From positions 1,302,001 through 1,366,000 of the forward strand of contig NZ_CP097332.1 in NCBI RefSeq assembly GCF_023516435.1: a DNA stretch of 64,000 nucleotides. Reading direction: 5' to 3'. The position numbers and the translations under genes are program-made. This stretch comes from Jatrophihabitans telluris (GTDB taxonomy: Bacteria; Actinomycetota; Actinomycetes; Mycobacteriales; Jatrophihabitantaceae). The notes below the pieces were generated by a model, which was given only the letters and a program-made list of their open reading frames with translations, was not told where the DNA came from and made no database searches. Position 1 is the stretch's first letter; each line of letters opens with the position of its first letter. This document shows, piece by piece, positions 11,401 to 19,090 of this stretch.

Positions 11401-11735
11401 ACTACACCGAGGCGGCTGCGCATCTGCGCGAGTCCTACGACTGCGGCGTGGCCACCCAGGACATGCCGATCATGGCGGCGGTCGCCGTGGCGGTGGCGAC
11501 GTGGGCCGCCGCACTGGGGGACCCGGCCGCCTGGCGACACTCGGCCGAGATCCTCGGGGCGGCGGCGCAGTTACGGGGGTCCGACGATCGGACGGACTGG
11601 TTCGTCCGGCGACTGCGTGAGCGCTTGACCGAGCAGTTGGGCGCCGAGCAGTTGGCGGCCTGTTACGGCCGCGGTCGCGCTTTGACGCGTAAGGCGGCCC
11701 TGGCGCGCATCGACCCCGCCACCGTGCCGCGTTGA
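8439..11735 (+). CDS. AfsR/SARP-type transcriptional regulator with NB-ARC ATPase and TPR-like C-terminus
   Basis: A 1098-residue regulator. Residues 1-95 form an OmpR-type winged helix (ISVLGPVELSVAGR, then LISRLRRVLG). A BTAD domain follows to about 250. The STAND-type NTPase has Walker A GPGGAGKT at 299-306 and Walker B LLVVDNCEH near 380, then a winged-helix/TPR region to the end. Such proteins sense a signal through the NTPase and activate secondary-metabolite or stress genes. No biosynthetic cluster lies next to it; the neighbouring drug-exporter-like ABC genes are the closest candidate target. Its stop codon is formed by the repeat element at 11731. Confidence 0.92.
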   Translation: MRISVLGPVELSVAGRSVAISGARLRRLLVRLAVADGRPVSAGELTAAVWLDERPNDETNALQTLISRLRRVLGDDAEIQQTPGGYRLSAARSTVAGPPSSMRTDLAELDALSDSGRRSQAAGDLDSAIEDYRAAAALFRGEALADAGEADYAQPLRSRLDERRLEVVHSRIECELAAGRAATAVPDLEALVADYPLREQFTAQLMTALTSTGRANEALVVFDRTRRRLAEELGSHPGADLRQAHQRALHAATPAGPEVATTPRRTNLRAVLTSFLGREDELKRVSSLLEAGRLATVVGPGGAGKTRLAGVVATEWADALEDGVWFVELAPVTDPVNLAQAVLASLGLRANQLLDRSTVDTQRVSTTDRLLDVLSQSDCLLVVDNCEHLILAVAELVDLLLANCPRLRVLATSREPLGIDGEALCMLPPLTLPAVEAGVQEAIAHSSVQLFADRAGAVSAGFEITQANVADVVEIVRRLDGLPLAIELAAARLRVLPVTEIRARLSDRFRLLSGGSRVAMPRHRTLRAVVEWSWELLTDSERLLAERLAVFPSGATLTSATAICADGRLDRADIGELLSALVDKSLLRVDPDSDLRYRMLETLREYGVERLSERGEVGDARLAHARYFAQLVAEAEPWLRTSEQLEWLRLLEREQDNLLAALRYLGESGDTRRTLRMVGSLGWYWILLGSHSEAVSWLSFALDVPDGVGGPDAGSDESGGRDNAARTVIEAQLALNTMATSFGEGHETDVAASLNRMEDLGRRLGEIPAEDPMVLLLRPMMSFFSGDSERIVALLDEAMSSSDDWIRGAALMFRANLRENDGEVEKMRADVDAALGIFRQIGDRWGMASTLTSLAQLHTLDGDLPAAIAEYTRAAGYLADFGAHSDEAMLHLRLTDLQLRLGDFEAAHREAELVRTTDFQAGSSAQRVLAECALSAVASATQDHPAMTAHRRNLLREVSGMSPVHPMNGHVRSLALASLAGLETAGGDYTEAAAHLRESYDCGVATQDMPIMAAVAVAVATWAAALGDPAAWRHSAEILGAAAQLRGSDDRTDWFVRRLRERLTEQLGAEQLAACYGRGRALTRKAALARIDPATVPR

Positions 11736-11803
11736 GGTTGCCCTTGTTGCGCGAGAATCCCGTTGAGGTTGCCCTTGTTGCGCGCAACAGGGGCAACGTC
11801 AAC
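11731..11803. repeat. Three repeat cores at the afsR-like 3' end, the last two inverted as a hairpin
   Basis: Plus cores at 11731-11751 and 11762-11782 are followed immediately by a minus core at 11783-11803. The last two abut and form a stem of about 20 bp with a few mismatches, possibly a bidirectional terminator between the convergent afsR-like and permease genes. The first core overlaps the coding region: its TTGA supplies the TGA stop at 11733-11735. Confidence 0.9.
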
Positions 11804-11817
11804 GGGTGGACGTGCGC

Positions 11818-12660
11818 TCAGGCCCGGCTTCGGTAACCGCGCAGGGCGAGGGGGACGAATACCGCCAGCAATCCCACCATCCAGGCGCCGGTCCACGCGA
11901 GATGCGACGCCACGGGTCCGCCGATCATCAGCCCGCGCACCGTGGACACCAGGTGAGATATCGGATTCACCTTGACGAAGGCCTGCAACCAGCCCGGGAG
12001 CGTGTCGGTGCTGACGAAAGTGTTGGAGCCGAAAGACAACGGCAGCACAAGGAGAAACATGATGCCCTGGACCGCTCCGGACGTCCGGACGATCATTCCC
12101 ACGAACACCGATATCCAGCAGAAGCACAACGCGAACGCGATCGAGATCCCGAACGCGGCTACCGCGGCCAGCCAGTTCGTCTCGACCCGGAAACCGATCA
12201 GGGAGCCGAAGCCCGCGAAGACCAGACAGAGGATGACGTAACGCACGACATCGCCCAGCACGGCGCCGACCAGCGGAGCCGAGCGAGCGATCGGCAACGA
12301 GCGGAACCGGTCGAAGACACCCTTCTCGATGTCGGCATTCAGGTTCTGGCCCAACGCCACCCCCGCCATCGCGATGGACTGGCCGAGCAGCCCCGGTAGA
12401 AGGAATTGCAGGTACTGGTGCTGCGATCCGTGCCCGAGCGCACCGCCGAAGATGTAGGTGAACAGCAGCAGAAAGATGATGGGCTGCAGGGTCACGTCGA
12501 TCAGCTGCTCTGGCGTTCGAGTGAGTTTGATCAGGCTGCGCTTGGCCAAAACCGCCGCGTGACGCAGCGTCGTGACCAGGCCGGAAGAGCTGGTCATCGG
12601 GGTGGCCAGCGTGTCCATCGGGCTGGAGGCGCGGGTCGTGGTGGTCAGGGTGCTGGTCAT
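11818..12660 (-). CDS. ABC-2 type exporter permease (DrrB-like)
   Basis: A 280-residue membrane protein with about six hydrophobic segments. It has the ABC-2 permease features LTRTPEQLIDVTLQPIIFLLLFTYIFGG, NADIEKGVFDRFRSLPIARSAPLVG and VQGIMFLLVLPLSFGSNTFV. It resembles DrrB of daunorubicin-type and lipid exporters. The start ATG at 12660 overlaps the stop of the ATPase gene by 4 bp, so the two form one transporter. The 3' end lies 15 bp from the repeat hairpin. Confidence 0.9.
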   Translation of the reverse strand: MTSTLTTTTRASSPMDTLATPMTSSSGLVTTLRHAAVLAKRSLIKLTRTPEQLIDVTLQPIIFLLLFTYIFGGALGHGSQHQYLQFLLPGLLGQSIAMAGVALGQNLNADIEKGVFDRFRSLPIARSAPLVGAVLGDVVRYVILCLVFAGFGSLIGFRVETNWLAAVAAFGISIAFALCFCWISVFVGMIVRTSGAVQGIMFLLVLPLSFGSNTFVSTDTLPGWLQAFVKVNPISHLVSTVRGLMIGGPVASHLAWTGAWMVGLLAVFVPLALRGYRSRA

Positions 12661-13658
12661 GCTGCGGCCTCGCTGTTCGTCTGGTGGATCGCCGATTCGG
12701 ATTCGTCGGTGGGCGTGCTCGGCCGGCCGGTCAGGGTGAAGAACACCTCGTCCAGACTCGGCAGGTGCAGTGACAGTTCGGTGACCGCGATATCGGCGTT
12801 GGCCAGGCGTGCCACCGCGTCGGTAAGCGCGGTGTCGGAGTCGACGGGCACGCTCAGCGTCCCGCGGCCGGTGAGCTCGGGTGTGGCCGAGGCAATCGTC
12901 GAGAGGATGCTCGAGACTTCCTGCAGCCGGCTTTCGTCGGCCGGTCGAACCGCCAGCCGCTGACCTCCGACGACCTGCTTCAGGCCGTCCGGGGTGTCGT
13001 GAGCGATGACGCGGCCATGATCGATGACGGTGATCTCGTCGGCGAGCGCGTCGGCCTCCTCCAGGTACTGGGTGGTGAGCAGCACGGTCGAACCGTCGGA
13101 GATCAGGCGCCGGACCACGCCCCACATGTCCTCACGTTTGGCCGGATCCAGTCCGGTCGTGGGTTCGTCGAGGAAGATCACCGACGGACGTCCGACGAGG
13201 CTGGCGGCCAGGTCCAGCCGGCGGCGCATACCACCGGAGTAGTTCTTCGCGATCCGGCCCGCCGCCTCGGAGAGGTCGAACCATTCGAGCAGTTCGGCGG
13301 CGCGAGCTTTGGCGTCGCGGCTCGACAGGTTCAACAGCTGGCCGATCATGACCAGGTTCTGGGTGCCGGTCAGGTCCTCGTCGACCGAGGCGTATTGGCC
13401 GGTCAGGCCGATCGTCTGGCGCACCCGGTGGGCATCGCGCACCACGTCCAGGCCGGCGATCCGGGCGCTGCCGGAGTCGGCCCGCAGCAGGGTGGCCAGG
13501 ATCCGCACCGCGGTCGTCTTACCCGCGCCGTTGGGCCCGAGCACCCCCAGGACGGTGCCCTGCCTGGCGGCCAGGGCGACGCCGTCCAGGGCCAGGGTGC
13601 CCGACGCCGTGCTGCCGAACCGCTTGGTGAGGCCCTCGGCCTCGATTGCGTATTCCAT
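12657..13658 (-). CDS. ABC exporter ATP-binding protein (DrrA-like)
   Basis: A 333-residue ATPase. Walker A is GPNGAGKT at 41-48, the signature is [12 protein letters not shown], and Walker B is [13 protein letters not shown], followed by the DrrA-type C-terminal domain ([15 protein letters not shown]). It pairs with the ABC-2 permease encoded just downstream. AAGGAG stands 8 bp before the ATG at 13658. Its upstream region, shared with rph, contains three phased 10-bp repeats that could bind a regulator. The substrate is not evident. Confidence 0.93.
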   Translation of the reverse strand: MEYAIEAEGLTKRFGSTASGTLALDGVALAARQGTVLGVLGPNGAGKTTAVRILATLLRADSGSARIAGLDVVRDAHRVRQTIGLTGQYASVDEDLTGTQNLVMIGQLLNLSSRDAKARAAELLEWFDLSEAAGRIAKNYSGGMRRRLDLAASLVGRPSVIFLDEPTTGLDPAKREDMWGVVRRLISDGSTVLLTTQYLEEADALADEITVIDHGRVIAHDTPDGLKQVVGGQRLAVRPADESRLQEVSSILSTIASATPELTGRGTLSVPVDSDTALTDAVARLANADIAVTELSLHLPSLDEVFFTLTGRPSTPTDESESAIHQTNSEAAA

Positions 13659-13770
13659 GACGGTCTCCTTCGCATTCAGTTCGTCAGGTAGCACTCTGGG
13701 TGTGGGCGCTGGCAGCATCCGCACAGCGCACTGGCACGCCTGCCACGGACGTGTCAGCGCACGCCAGCGC

Positions 13771-13800
13771 GTGTGTTCGCGTGTGTTCGCGTGTGTTCGC
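13771..13800 (+). repeat. Three perfect 10-bp direct repeats (GTGTGTTCGC) in the divergent drrA/rph promoter region
   Basis: The decamer is repeated three times without interruption, one helical turn apart. It lies 113-142 bp upstream of the exporter ATPase start and about 73-102 bp before rph. The phasing suits a protein that binds one face of the DNA. Confidence 0.7.
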
Positions 13801-13859
13801 CTGTCTGAACTGGCGGGCGGATGCCAACGCGTGCCGGCAGCGATGACAGACGCGCTCGA

Positions 13860-13865
13860 TAAGGT
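13860..13865 (+). promoter_or_regulatory. Putative -10 element of rph (TAAGGT)
   Basis: TAAGGT, then 7 bp, then the ATG at 13873; this predicts a leaderless rph-rdgB transcript. Confidence 0.45.
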
Positions 13866-13872
13866 GGCGGGC

Positions 13873-14592
13873 ATGACCCGCCCCGACGGTCGCGCTGCCG
13901 ACCAGCTCCGTCCCATCACCATCACCCGCAACTGGCAGGCCTACGCCGAGGGCTCGGCGCTCATCGAGTTCGGCGAGACCAAGGTGCTCTGCGCTGCCTC
14001 GGTAACGCAGGGTGTCCCGCGCTGGCGCAAGGGCAGCGGCCTGGGCTGGGTGACCGCGGAATACTCGATGCTCCCCAGGGCCACCCTGACCCGCAACGAT
14101 CGTGAATCGGTCCGGGGCAAGATCGGCGGCCGCACTCACGAGATCTCGCGCCTCATCGGCCGCTCGTTGCGCGCCTCGATCGATCTGGCTGCTCTCGGGG
14201 AGAATTCGATCGCCATCGACTGTGACGTGATCCAGGCCGACGGTGGTACCCGCACGGCCGCGATCACCGGCGCCTACGTCGCGCTGGCCGACGCGGTCAG
14301 CTGGCTGCAGTCCAAGGGTGCGCTGGCCAAGCCGGATCCGCTGATCAACTCGGTGGCCGCGGTCTCGGTGGGCGTCATCGACGGTGAGCCACGACTGGAC
14401 CTGATGTACGAGGAAGACGTCCGCGCCGAGACCGACATGAACGTGGTCGTGACGGGCCAGGGCGAGTTCATCGAGGTACAGGGGACGGCCGAGGGGGTAC
14501 CGTTCCGCCGCGACGAGCTGGACGCGCTGCTCGACCTCGCGCTGGCCGGCTGTGCGGACCTGACGTCCCTTCAACACAAAGCGCTGGCATGA
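13873..14592 (+). CDS. rph: Ribonuclease PH
   Basis: A 239-residue phosphorolytic exoribonuclease that trims tRNA 3' ends. It shows the full family pattern: [40 protein letters not shown], RIxGRSLRA-type [33 protein letters not shown], and [17 protein letters not shown]. The start ATG at 13873 has a putative -10 7 bp upstream and no Shine-Dalgarno. The stop overlaps the rdgB start by ATGA. Rv1340 has the same position in M. tuberculosis. Confidence 0.96.
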   Translation: MTRPDGRAADQLRPITITRNWQAYAEGSALIEFGETKVLCAASVTQGVPRWRKGSGLGWVTAEYSMLPRATLTRNDRESVRGKIGGRTHEISRLIGRSLRASIDLAALGENSIAIDCDVIQADGGTRTAAITGAYVALADAVSWLQSKGALAKPDPLINSVAAVSVGVIDGEPRLDLMYEEDVRAETDMNVVVTGQGEFIEVQGTAEGVPFRRDELDALLDLALAGCADLTSLQHKALA

Positions 14593-15206
14593 GTTCCTCG
14601 CCTGTCGATCGGGTGCTGCTGGCTACGCGCAACCAGAAGAAGCTGGCCGAGCTCGCGCGCATCCTCACGCCTCAGGTGCCTGTTCGAGTATTCGGCCTTG
14701 ATGACGTCGACCCGTACGACGAAGCGCCCGAGACCGGCGCGACCTTCGCCGACAACGCGCTCATCAAGGCGCGTGAGGCGGTGGCGCACACCGGCCTGAT
14801 CTCCCTCGGCGACGATTCCGGTCTGGCCGTCGATGCCCTCAACGGGATGCCCGGTGTGCTGTCGGCGCGCTGGTCGGGCTTACCCAAGGACGATGACCGC
14901 AACGTGGAGTTGTTGCTCCAGCAGTTGGCCGACACCCCGGACGAGCGGCTGGGTGCCGAGTTCGTCTGCGCACTGGCCCTGGTCACCCCGGACGGGGCCG
15001 AACATGTCGCACACGGCACCATGCGAGGGCGCCTGATCCGGCAGCGCCGCGGGGCCAACGGCTTCGGCTACGACCCGATCTTCGTGGCCGACGGCCACGA
15101 TGTCACCAGCGCCGAGCTGAGTTCGGCCGACAAGGATGCGATCAGTCACCGTGGTGTGGCCTTGCGGTTGATGACCTCGGTCCTGCTGGACGTCCTTGGT
15201 GGCTGA
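14589..15206 (+). CDS. rdgB: Non-canonical purine NTP pyrophosphatase (RdgB/HAM1)
   Basis: A 205-residue enzyme that hydrolyses ITP, dITP and XTP to monophosphates and keeps damaged purines out of nucleic acid. Motifs are [59 protein letters not shown], and GFGYDPIFV. It is translationally coupled to rph by a 4-bp overlap. Downstream is a 20-bp-arm inverted repeat that may end the transcript. Confidence 0.95.
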   Translation: MSSSPVDRVLLATRNQKKLAELARILTPQVPVRVFGLDDVDPYDEAPETGATFADNALIKAREAVAHTGLISLGDDSGLAVDALNGMPGVLSARWSGLPKDDDRNVELLLQQLADTPDERLGAEFVCALALVTPDGAEHVAHGTMRGRLIRQRRGANGFGYDPIFVADGHDVTSAELSSADKDAISHRGVALRLMTSVLLDVLGG

Positions 15207-15339
15207 AGCGCGGCCCGTCCGACACGACCGCACGCTGCGGTCGCGCTGACGGGACGCGCAAGTATCAAAGCAAGAAAATTACGCGTGCGCTGTTTCGACG
15301 GCCAATTTCAGCGCTCAGGTAGATGAGAGTTTGCGTCCG

Positions 15340-15385
15340 GACGTGCACGTTGACACCGGAAACAACCGGCGTCAACGTGCACGTC
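15340..15385. terminator. Long inverted repeat between convergent rdgB and permease genes
   Basis: Two 20-bp arms (15340-15359 and 15366-15385) pair with a single mismatch around a 6-bp AAACAA-type loop. There is no strong U tract. It lies 7 bp from the permease stop and about 130 bp from rdgB, consistent with a bidirectional terminator. The GACGTGCACGTTGAC half also reads as a possible protein site. Confidence 0.6.
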
Positions 15386-15391
15386 TACGCA

Positions 15392-16993
15392 TCAGTGCGG
15401 CGGTGCTCCGTGACCGTGTTCCAAGGCGATCTCGTCCGCCGAGCTCATCCCAGCAGGCAGGTTGACGGTCGTCTTGGGGCCGGTGAACCAGTTCTTGACC
15501 GACAGGTGCCACGCCAACCAGAGGATCAGCAGTGCGCCGATCACCACAATTGGCGTGTAGTTGACGTACTTCCAGGCGAAGCCACTAACACCAGGGATGC
15601 CGCCGACTGACGTCGGGAACAACGCGACTACCGAGGTGACCACGATCTCGACGACCGCCACGAGGCACATCCACTTGTACTTCGAACCCAAACTCCAGCG
15701 CCCGGGAACGAACGCGTCGCCGACCTTCCAGCGCAGGAAGATGGGGATCGCGAAGGCGAGGTAGAGACCGATCACTCCGATCGAGACGACGGCGAAGAAC
15801 GCGACCGGCACCGGGGCGCCGTTGATGTCGACCTTGACAAGAGCGGGCAGTGTCAAAATCACTGCGATCACGGCCGACACGATGACCCCGTAGACCGGCA
15901 CTTTGTTGTGGTTGAGACGGGACCAGTACTGGCCGCCGGGTACGGCGCCGTCGCGGCTGAACGCGTACAGCATGCGGGTTGTCGAGGTCATGCACGCCAC
16001 CGTGCAGAAGAACTGACCGAGCGCTGAAATGAGCAGGACCGTGCTGGCCCACTTGGTGGTCAGCGCTTGGGCGAAGATGACCGCGACGCCCCCACCGCCG
16101 CTGGTCACCTTGCCCTCGTCCTGAACGGCGAACAGGAAGGCGAGCAGCAGGATCCAGCCACCGATGGCTGAGTAGAAGATCGACTGCCAGATTCCCTTGG
16201 CGGCCGCGTTGGCCGCCGACTTGGTCTCCTCGGACAGGTGAGCCGAGGCGTCGTAACCGGTGATCGTGTACTGCGTGAGGATCGCTGAGATGGGCAACAC
16301 CAGGAAGAGGAAACCGATGCCGTGGGTGCTCACGCCGAAGATGCCCGAGTTGTTCACCGTATGCGTGAACACCGAGGAGACGCTGGCGTGGTGCTTGGGT
16401 AGGAAGATCAGGATCAGGACGACCGCGCTCGCTCCGAACACATGCCACCAGACGGAGATGTTGTTCAGCACCGCGAGCAGATGGCTGGAGAAGATGTTCA
16501 CCGCCGCAGCCAAAGCCAGAATGATGACGAACATGATGAACACCCGCGTCAGGCTGTAATGCGAGGCCCACGAGGTGCTGTAAGTGTCCAGCGTCAGGTC
16601 GAGGAACGTCGCGCAGCCGTAGGCCACTGAGGCGTCGATGGCCAGCAAGCCGATCAGGTTCAGCCAGCCGGTGTAGTAGCCCGCCTTCGGACCGCCCAGT
16701 TTGGACGCCCACCAGTAGATCCCACCGGAGGTGGGAAACGCGGACACCAGCTCGGACATGCACAGTCCGATGATCAGGATGAAGATCGAGATAATCGGCC
16801 AGCCCCATGCGATCGCCGCCGGGCCTCCGTTGTTCCAGCCGAGACCGAAGCTGGTGAAGCATCCCGCCAGGATCGAGATGATCGAGAACGAGATCGCGAA
16901 GTTGGAGAACCCCGACCAGGATCGGTTGAGCTCTTGCTTGTATCCGAGTTCGGCGAGGCGGGCCTCGTCGTCGTCGAGATGCGTATCAGCCAC
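15392..16993 (-). CDS. APC-superfamily amino acid/choline-type permease
   Basis: A 533-residue membrane protein with about twelve hydrophobic segments. It has the family start ELNRSWSGFSNFAISFSIISILAGCFTSFGLGWNNGGP, then GGIYWWASKLGG and ITGYDASAHLSEETKSA, typical of the amino acid/choline transporter (GabP/Hnm1-like) group. Adjacent GTGs at 16994-16996 and 16991-16993 could start it; AAAGGGA upstream fits the second better. It follows the kinase-like gene by 18 bp on the same strand. The kinase suggests choline or ethanolamine as substrate, but that is inference. Confidence 0.88.
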   Translation of the reverse strand: MADTHLDDDEARLAELGYKQELNRSWSGFSNFAISFSIISILAGCFTSFGLGWNNGGPAAIAWGWPIISIFILIIGLCMSELVSAFPTSGGIYWWASKLGGPKAGYYTGWLNLIGLLAIDASVAYGCATFLDLTLDTYSTSWASHYSLTRVFIMFVIILALAAAVNIFSSHLLAVLNNISVWWHVFGASAVVLILIFLPKHHASVSSVFTHTVNNSGIFGVSTHGIGFLFLVLPISAILTQYTITGYDASAHLSEETKSAANAAAKGIWQSIFYSAIGGWILLLAFLFAVQDEGKVTSGGGGVAVIFAQALTTKWASTVLLISALGQFFCTVACMTSTTRMLYAFSRDGAVPGGQYWSRLNHNKVPVYGVIVSAVIAVILTLPALVKVDINGAPVPVAFFAVVSIGVIGLYLAFAIPIFLRWKVGDAFVPGRWSLGSKYKWMCLVAVVEIVVTSVVALFPTSVGGIPGVSGFAWKYVNYTPIVVIGALLILWLAWHLSVKNWFTGPKTTVNLPAGMSSADEIALEHGHGAPPH

Positions 16994-17011
16994 CACAGTC
17001 CCTTTCGTTGG

Positions 17012-18001
17012 TTAACCGGGTTGTTGGACTTCCACCAGCAGCCGCGCGAAGTCCGGTGAGTCGAATGTGGACACCGCGCGTTCGTACTTCTCCATGCCCC
17101 AACTCCAGAAGTCGAAGTCCAGCGTGGAGATCCCGTCCTGGATCGAAGCCCAGAGCGTCCAGCCGTACTGGGACATCAGCGCCCAGAGTCGTGCCCGGGC
17201 GAGCTTGCTGGCCAGCGGCCGCCCGTAGTAATGGGTCACCAGCAACTCCAACTGCCCATCGGACAGGGTGGATTCACTGGCGAGGTTTCCCAGCTCGAAG
17301 CAGGGATCGTTGTTGCCGGCGTACTCGTAGTCGATGAGCCACAGCCGCGTGCCGTCGTCGATGATGTTCTCGGCCAGCAGATCGTTGTGGCAGGGCACTG
17401 ACACCTCCGGAAGCACAGCCATCGCCTCGCGGATCATCGCCACCTTGGCCATGAAGTCCAGGTACCGGTCGGGAAGCCGGAACCCGCGCTCGCGCACCAG
17501 CCTGAGATAGCGCAGCTGGACGTCGAACATGTTGAAGTCGTTGGCGAACCTGGGTCCGGCGTGCAGCATGCGGCAGGTCTGTGCCAGGCGAGCAAGGTTC
17601 GACTCCAGCCGCACGTCGCTGGGCCCGAGGGTCCGCCCGTCCACCCAGGCGATGACGAGTACGCCTCTGCCCGGCAGGTAGTCCAGCACTTCGGGGGCGA
17701 CCCCGGATGCGGCCGCGGCGCGGGAGTTGGCGTGTTCGGCCGCTCGATCGATGGCCAGTAACGCGCTGTCCGGGGACGACAGCCGGGCGACGTAGTCACC
17801 GTTGTCGGTGACGATGCGGAAGTTGCGGTTGGTCAGGCCGCCCGTCAGCGAACTGATTGTGCGCGGGCGCCCGGCCAGCAGGGGGACGGAGTCCAGCAGG
17901 GCATCGACGCTCGCCGGGAACGGCGAACCGGATTCGTCACCCGCGATCCATCCTTCGGGCCGCGCCGGGGCGCCGGCGGTACGGGGCAGTGCTGCGTTCA
18001 C
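17012..18001 (-). CDS. Choline/ethanolamine kinase-like phosphotransferase
   Basis: A 329-residue kinase of the APH/choline kinase fold. It has SLTGGLTNRNFRIV (nucleotide loop), the Brenner-like catalytic segment VPCHNDLLAENII, and the metal-binding LIDYEYAGNNDPCFELGN. The IDYEYAGNN form is characteristic of choline and ethanolamine kinases rather than drug phosphotransferases. It lies between the GntR regulator and the permease on one strand, so the three probably form an uptake-and-phosphorylation operon. Start is GTG 18001 with GGAG upstream. Confidence 0.82.
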   Translation of the reverse strand: MNAALPRTAGAPARPEGWIAGDESGSPFPASVDALLDSVPLLAGRPRTISSLTGGLTNRNFRIVTDNGDYVARLSSPDSALLAIDRAAEHANSRAAAASGVAPEVLDYLPGRGVLVIAWVDGRTLGPSDVRLESNLARLAQTCRMLHAGPRFANDFNMFDVQLRYLRLVRERGFRLPDRYLDFMAKVAMIREAMAVLPEVSVPCHNDLLAENIIDDGTRLWLIDYEYAGNNDPCFELGNLASESTLSDGQLELLVTHYYGRPLASKLARARLWALMSQYGWTLWASIQDGISTLDFDFWSWGMEKYERAVSTFDSPDFARLLVEVQQPG

Positions 18002-18147
18002 GCGACACTCCTCCGAGTCAGCGGCACCCTACGGTTTTCCGGATGCTAAGCCCTATCGGGTAATACGGTCTAGATCGAATGTGGTCAGTGCATTTCGCGT
18101 TCGTTTCGTTCGGTGCACCAGACCCGGCCAAACATGACAATCGCTGT

Positions 18148-18906
18148 CTAAACGCCGCTGCGAACCGAGATCCGGACGCGGTCCGAGCGAAACAGGTCGT
18201 GTGCGTATTCCACGGCGAGCCCGGCGGCGGTGAAGGCCGTTCGCTCGATCCGCATGGCCGGACGGCCCAGGCCGAGGTCGAGCCGGGCCGCCTGCTCGGC
18301 CGACGGGATGACCGCCTCGAGCGATTCGGTCGCGGTCCTGGGTCCGCGGGCGTAGCGCTCGGCCAGCAGCGAGTAGAGCGAACCGGTGAGCTCATGGGCG
18401 AGCATGCCCGGCAGCTCCGCCGCCGGAAACCACGAGTGCTCCAAGGCGAGCGGGCGGTCCTCGGTCAGCCTGATCCGCACGATCTCGTGCACGGCCGCGG
18501 CGCGTTCGAGCCCCAGGGCGTCGGCCACCCGTGGACTAGCCGCGACGGTGGCCGCCGACAACACCTCGGCTTGCGCGTGCAGGTTGGCCCGCCGAAGCTG
18601 CTCGGTGAACCCGGCCAGGCCGGTGAGATCGCAATCGATCTTGGGCTCGGTCACGAACGTACCGCCGGCCCGGCCGGGCACTCGGTCGACGACTCCGCGC
18701 TGTTCGAGGTCGGCCAGCGCCTGCCGAAGGGTCATCCGGCTGACGCCGAAGAAGCCGGCCAGATCCTGCTCCCGCGGCAGCCGGTCCCCAGGCACCAAGG
18801 CCCCGGCCGCGATGGTGTCGAGGAACCAGCGTTCGATCTGGCTGTGCGCGGTGACCCCGCCGGCACGGGAGAGCGCGTGCGGCTGGGCGAACACGGTCGT
18901 CGTCAT
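18148..18906 (-). CDS. GntR/UTRA-family transcriptional regulator
   Basis: A 252-residue regulator. The N-terminal winged helix reads GDRLPREQDLAGFFGVSRMTLRQALADLEQRGVVDRVPGRGG-like, followed by an effector-binding UTRA domain to the C-terminus. It sits directly upstream of the kinase and permease genes on the same strand, so it probably controls them in response to the substrate or its phosphate. GGAAGGA lies 9 bp before the ATG at 18906. The 146 bp to the kinase contain an imperfect GGTCAGTGCA/TGCACCAGACC inverted pair near 18082-18126 that could be its operator. Confidence 0.9.
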   Translation of the reverse strand: MTTTVFAQPHALSRAGGVTAHSQIERWFLDTIAAGALVPGDRLPREQDLAGFFGVSRMTLRQALADLEQRGVVDRVPGRAGGTFVTEPKIDCDLTGLAGFTEQLRRANLHAQAEVLSAATVAASPRVADALGLERAAAVHEIVRIRLTEDRPLALEHSWFPAAELPGMLAHELTGSLYSLLAERYARGPRTATESLEAVIPSAEQAARLDLGLGRPAMRIERTAFTAAGLAVEYAHDLFRSDRVRISVRSGV

Positions 18907-19090
18907 CAATGCCCGTCCTTCCGCACACCTCTGCGCGGACGATGTCGCGAAGATACCCCTTGCGCGGTGCTCGTCCCTGCCGCGCGGCGAGCCTCGGCTG
19001 TGCCGAGCACCCCGGCCGAGCGACTACCGTGGTTGGGTGCACGCCTCGCGTCGGCGAGGCGGCGATTGTCAGGATGCGGAGCGGCTTTTC

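Noticed and set aside
9240..11540. A 766-codon minus-strand frame inside the AfsR-like gene
   Set aside because: Low-complexity Arg/Gly/His-rich composition and full overlap with a clear SARP/NB-ARC gene; typical GC-driven shadow frame.
9200..11735. A LuxR-type (LAL) regulator instead of a SARP
   Set aside because: The winged-helix domain is N-terminal and followed by BTAD; no C-terminal LuxR helix-turn-helix is seen.
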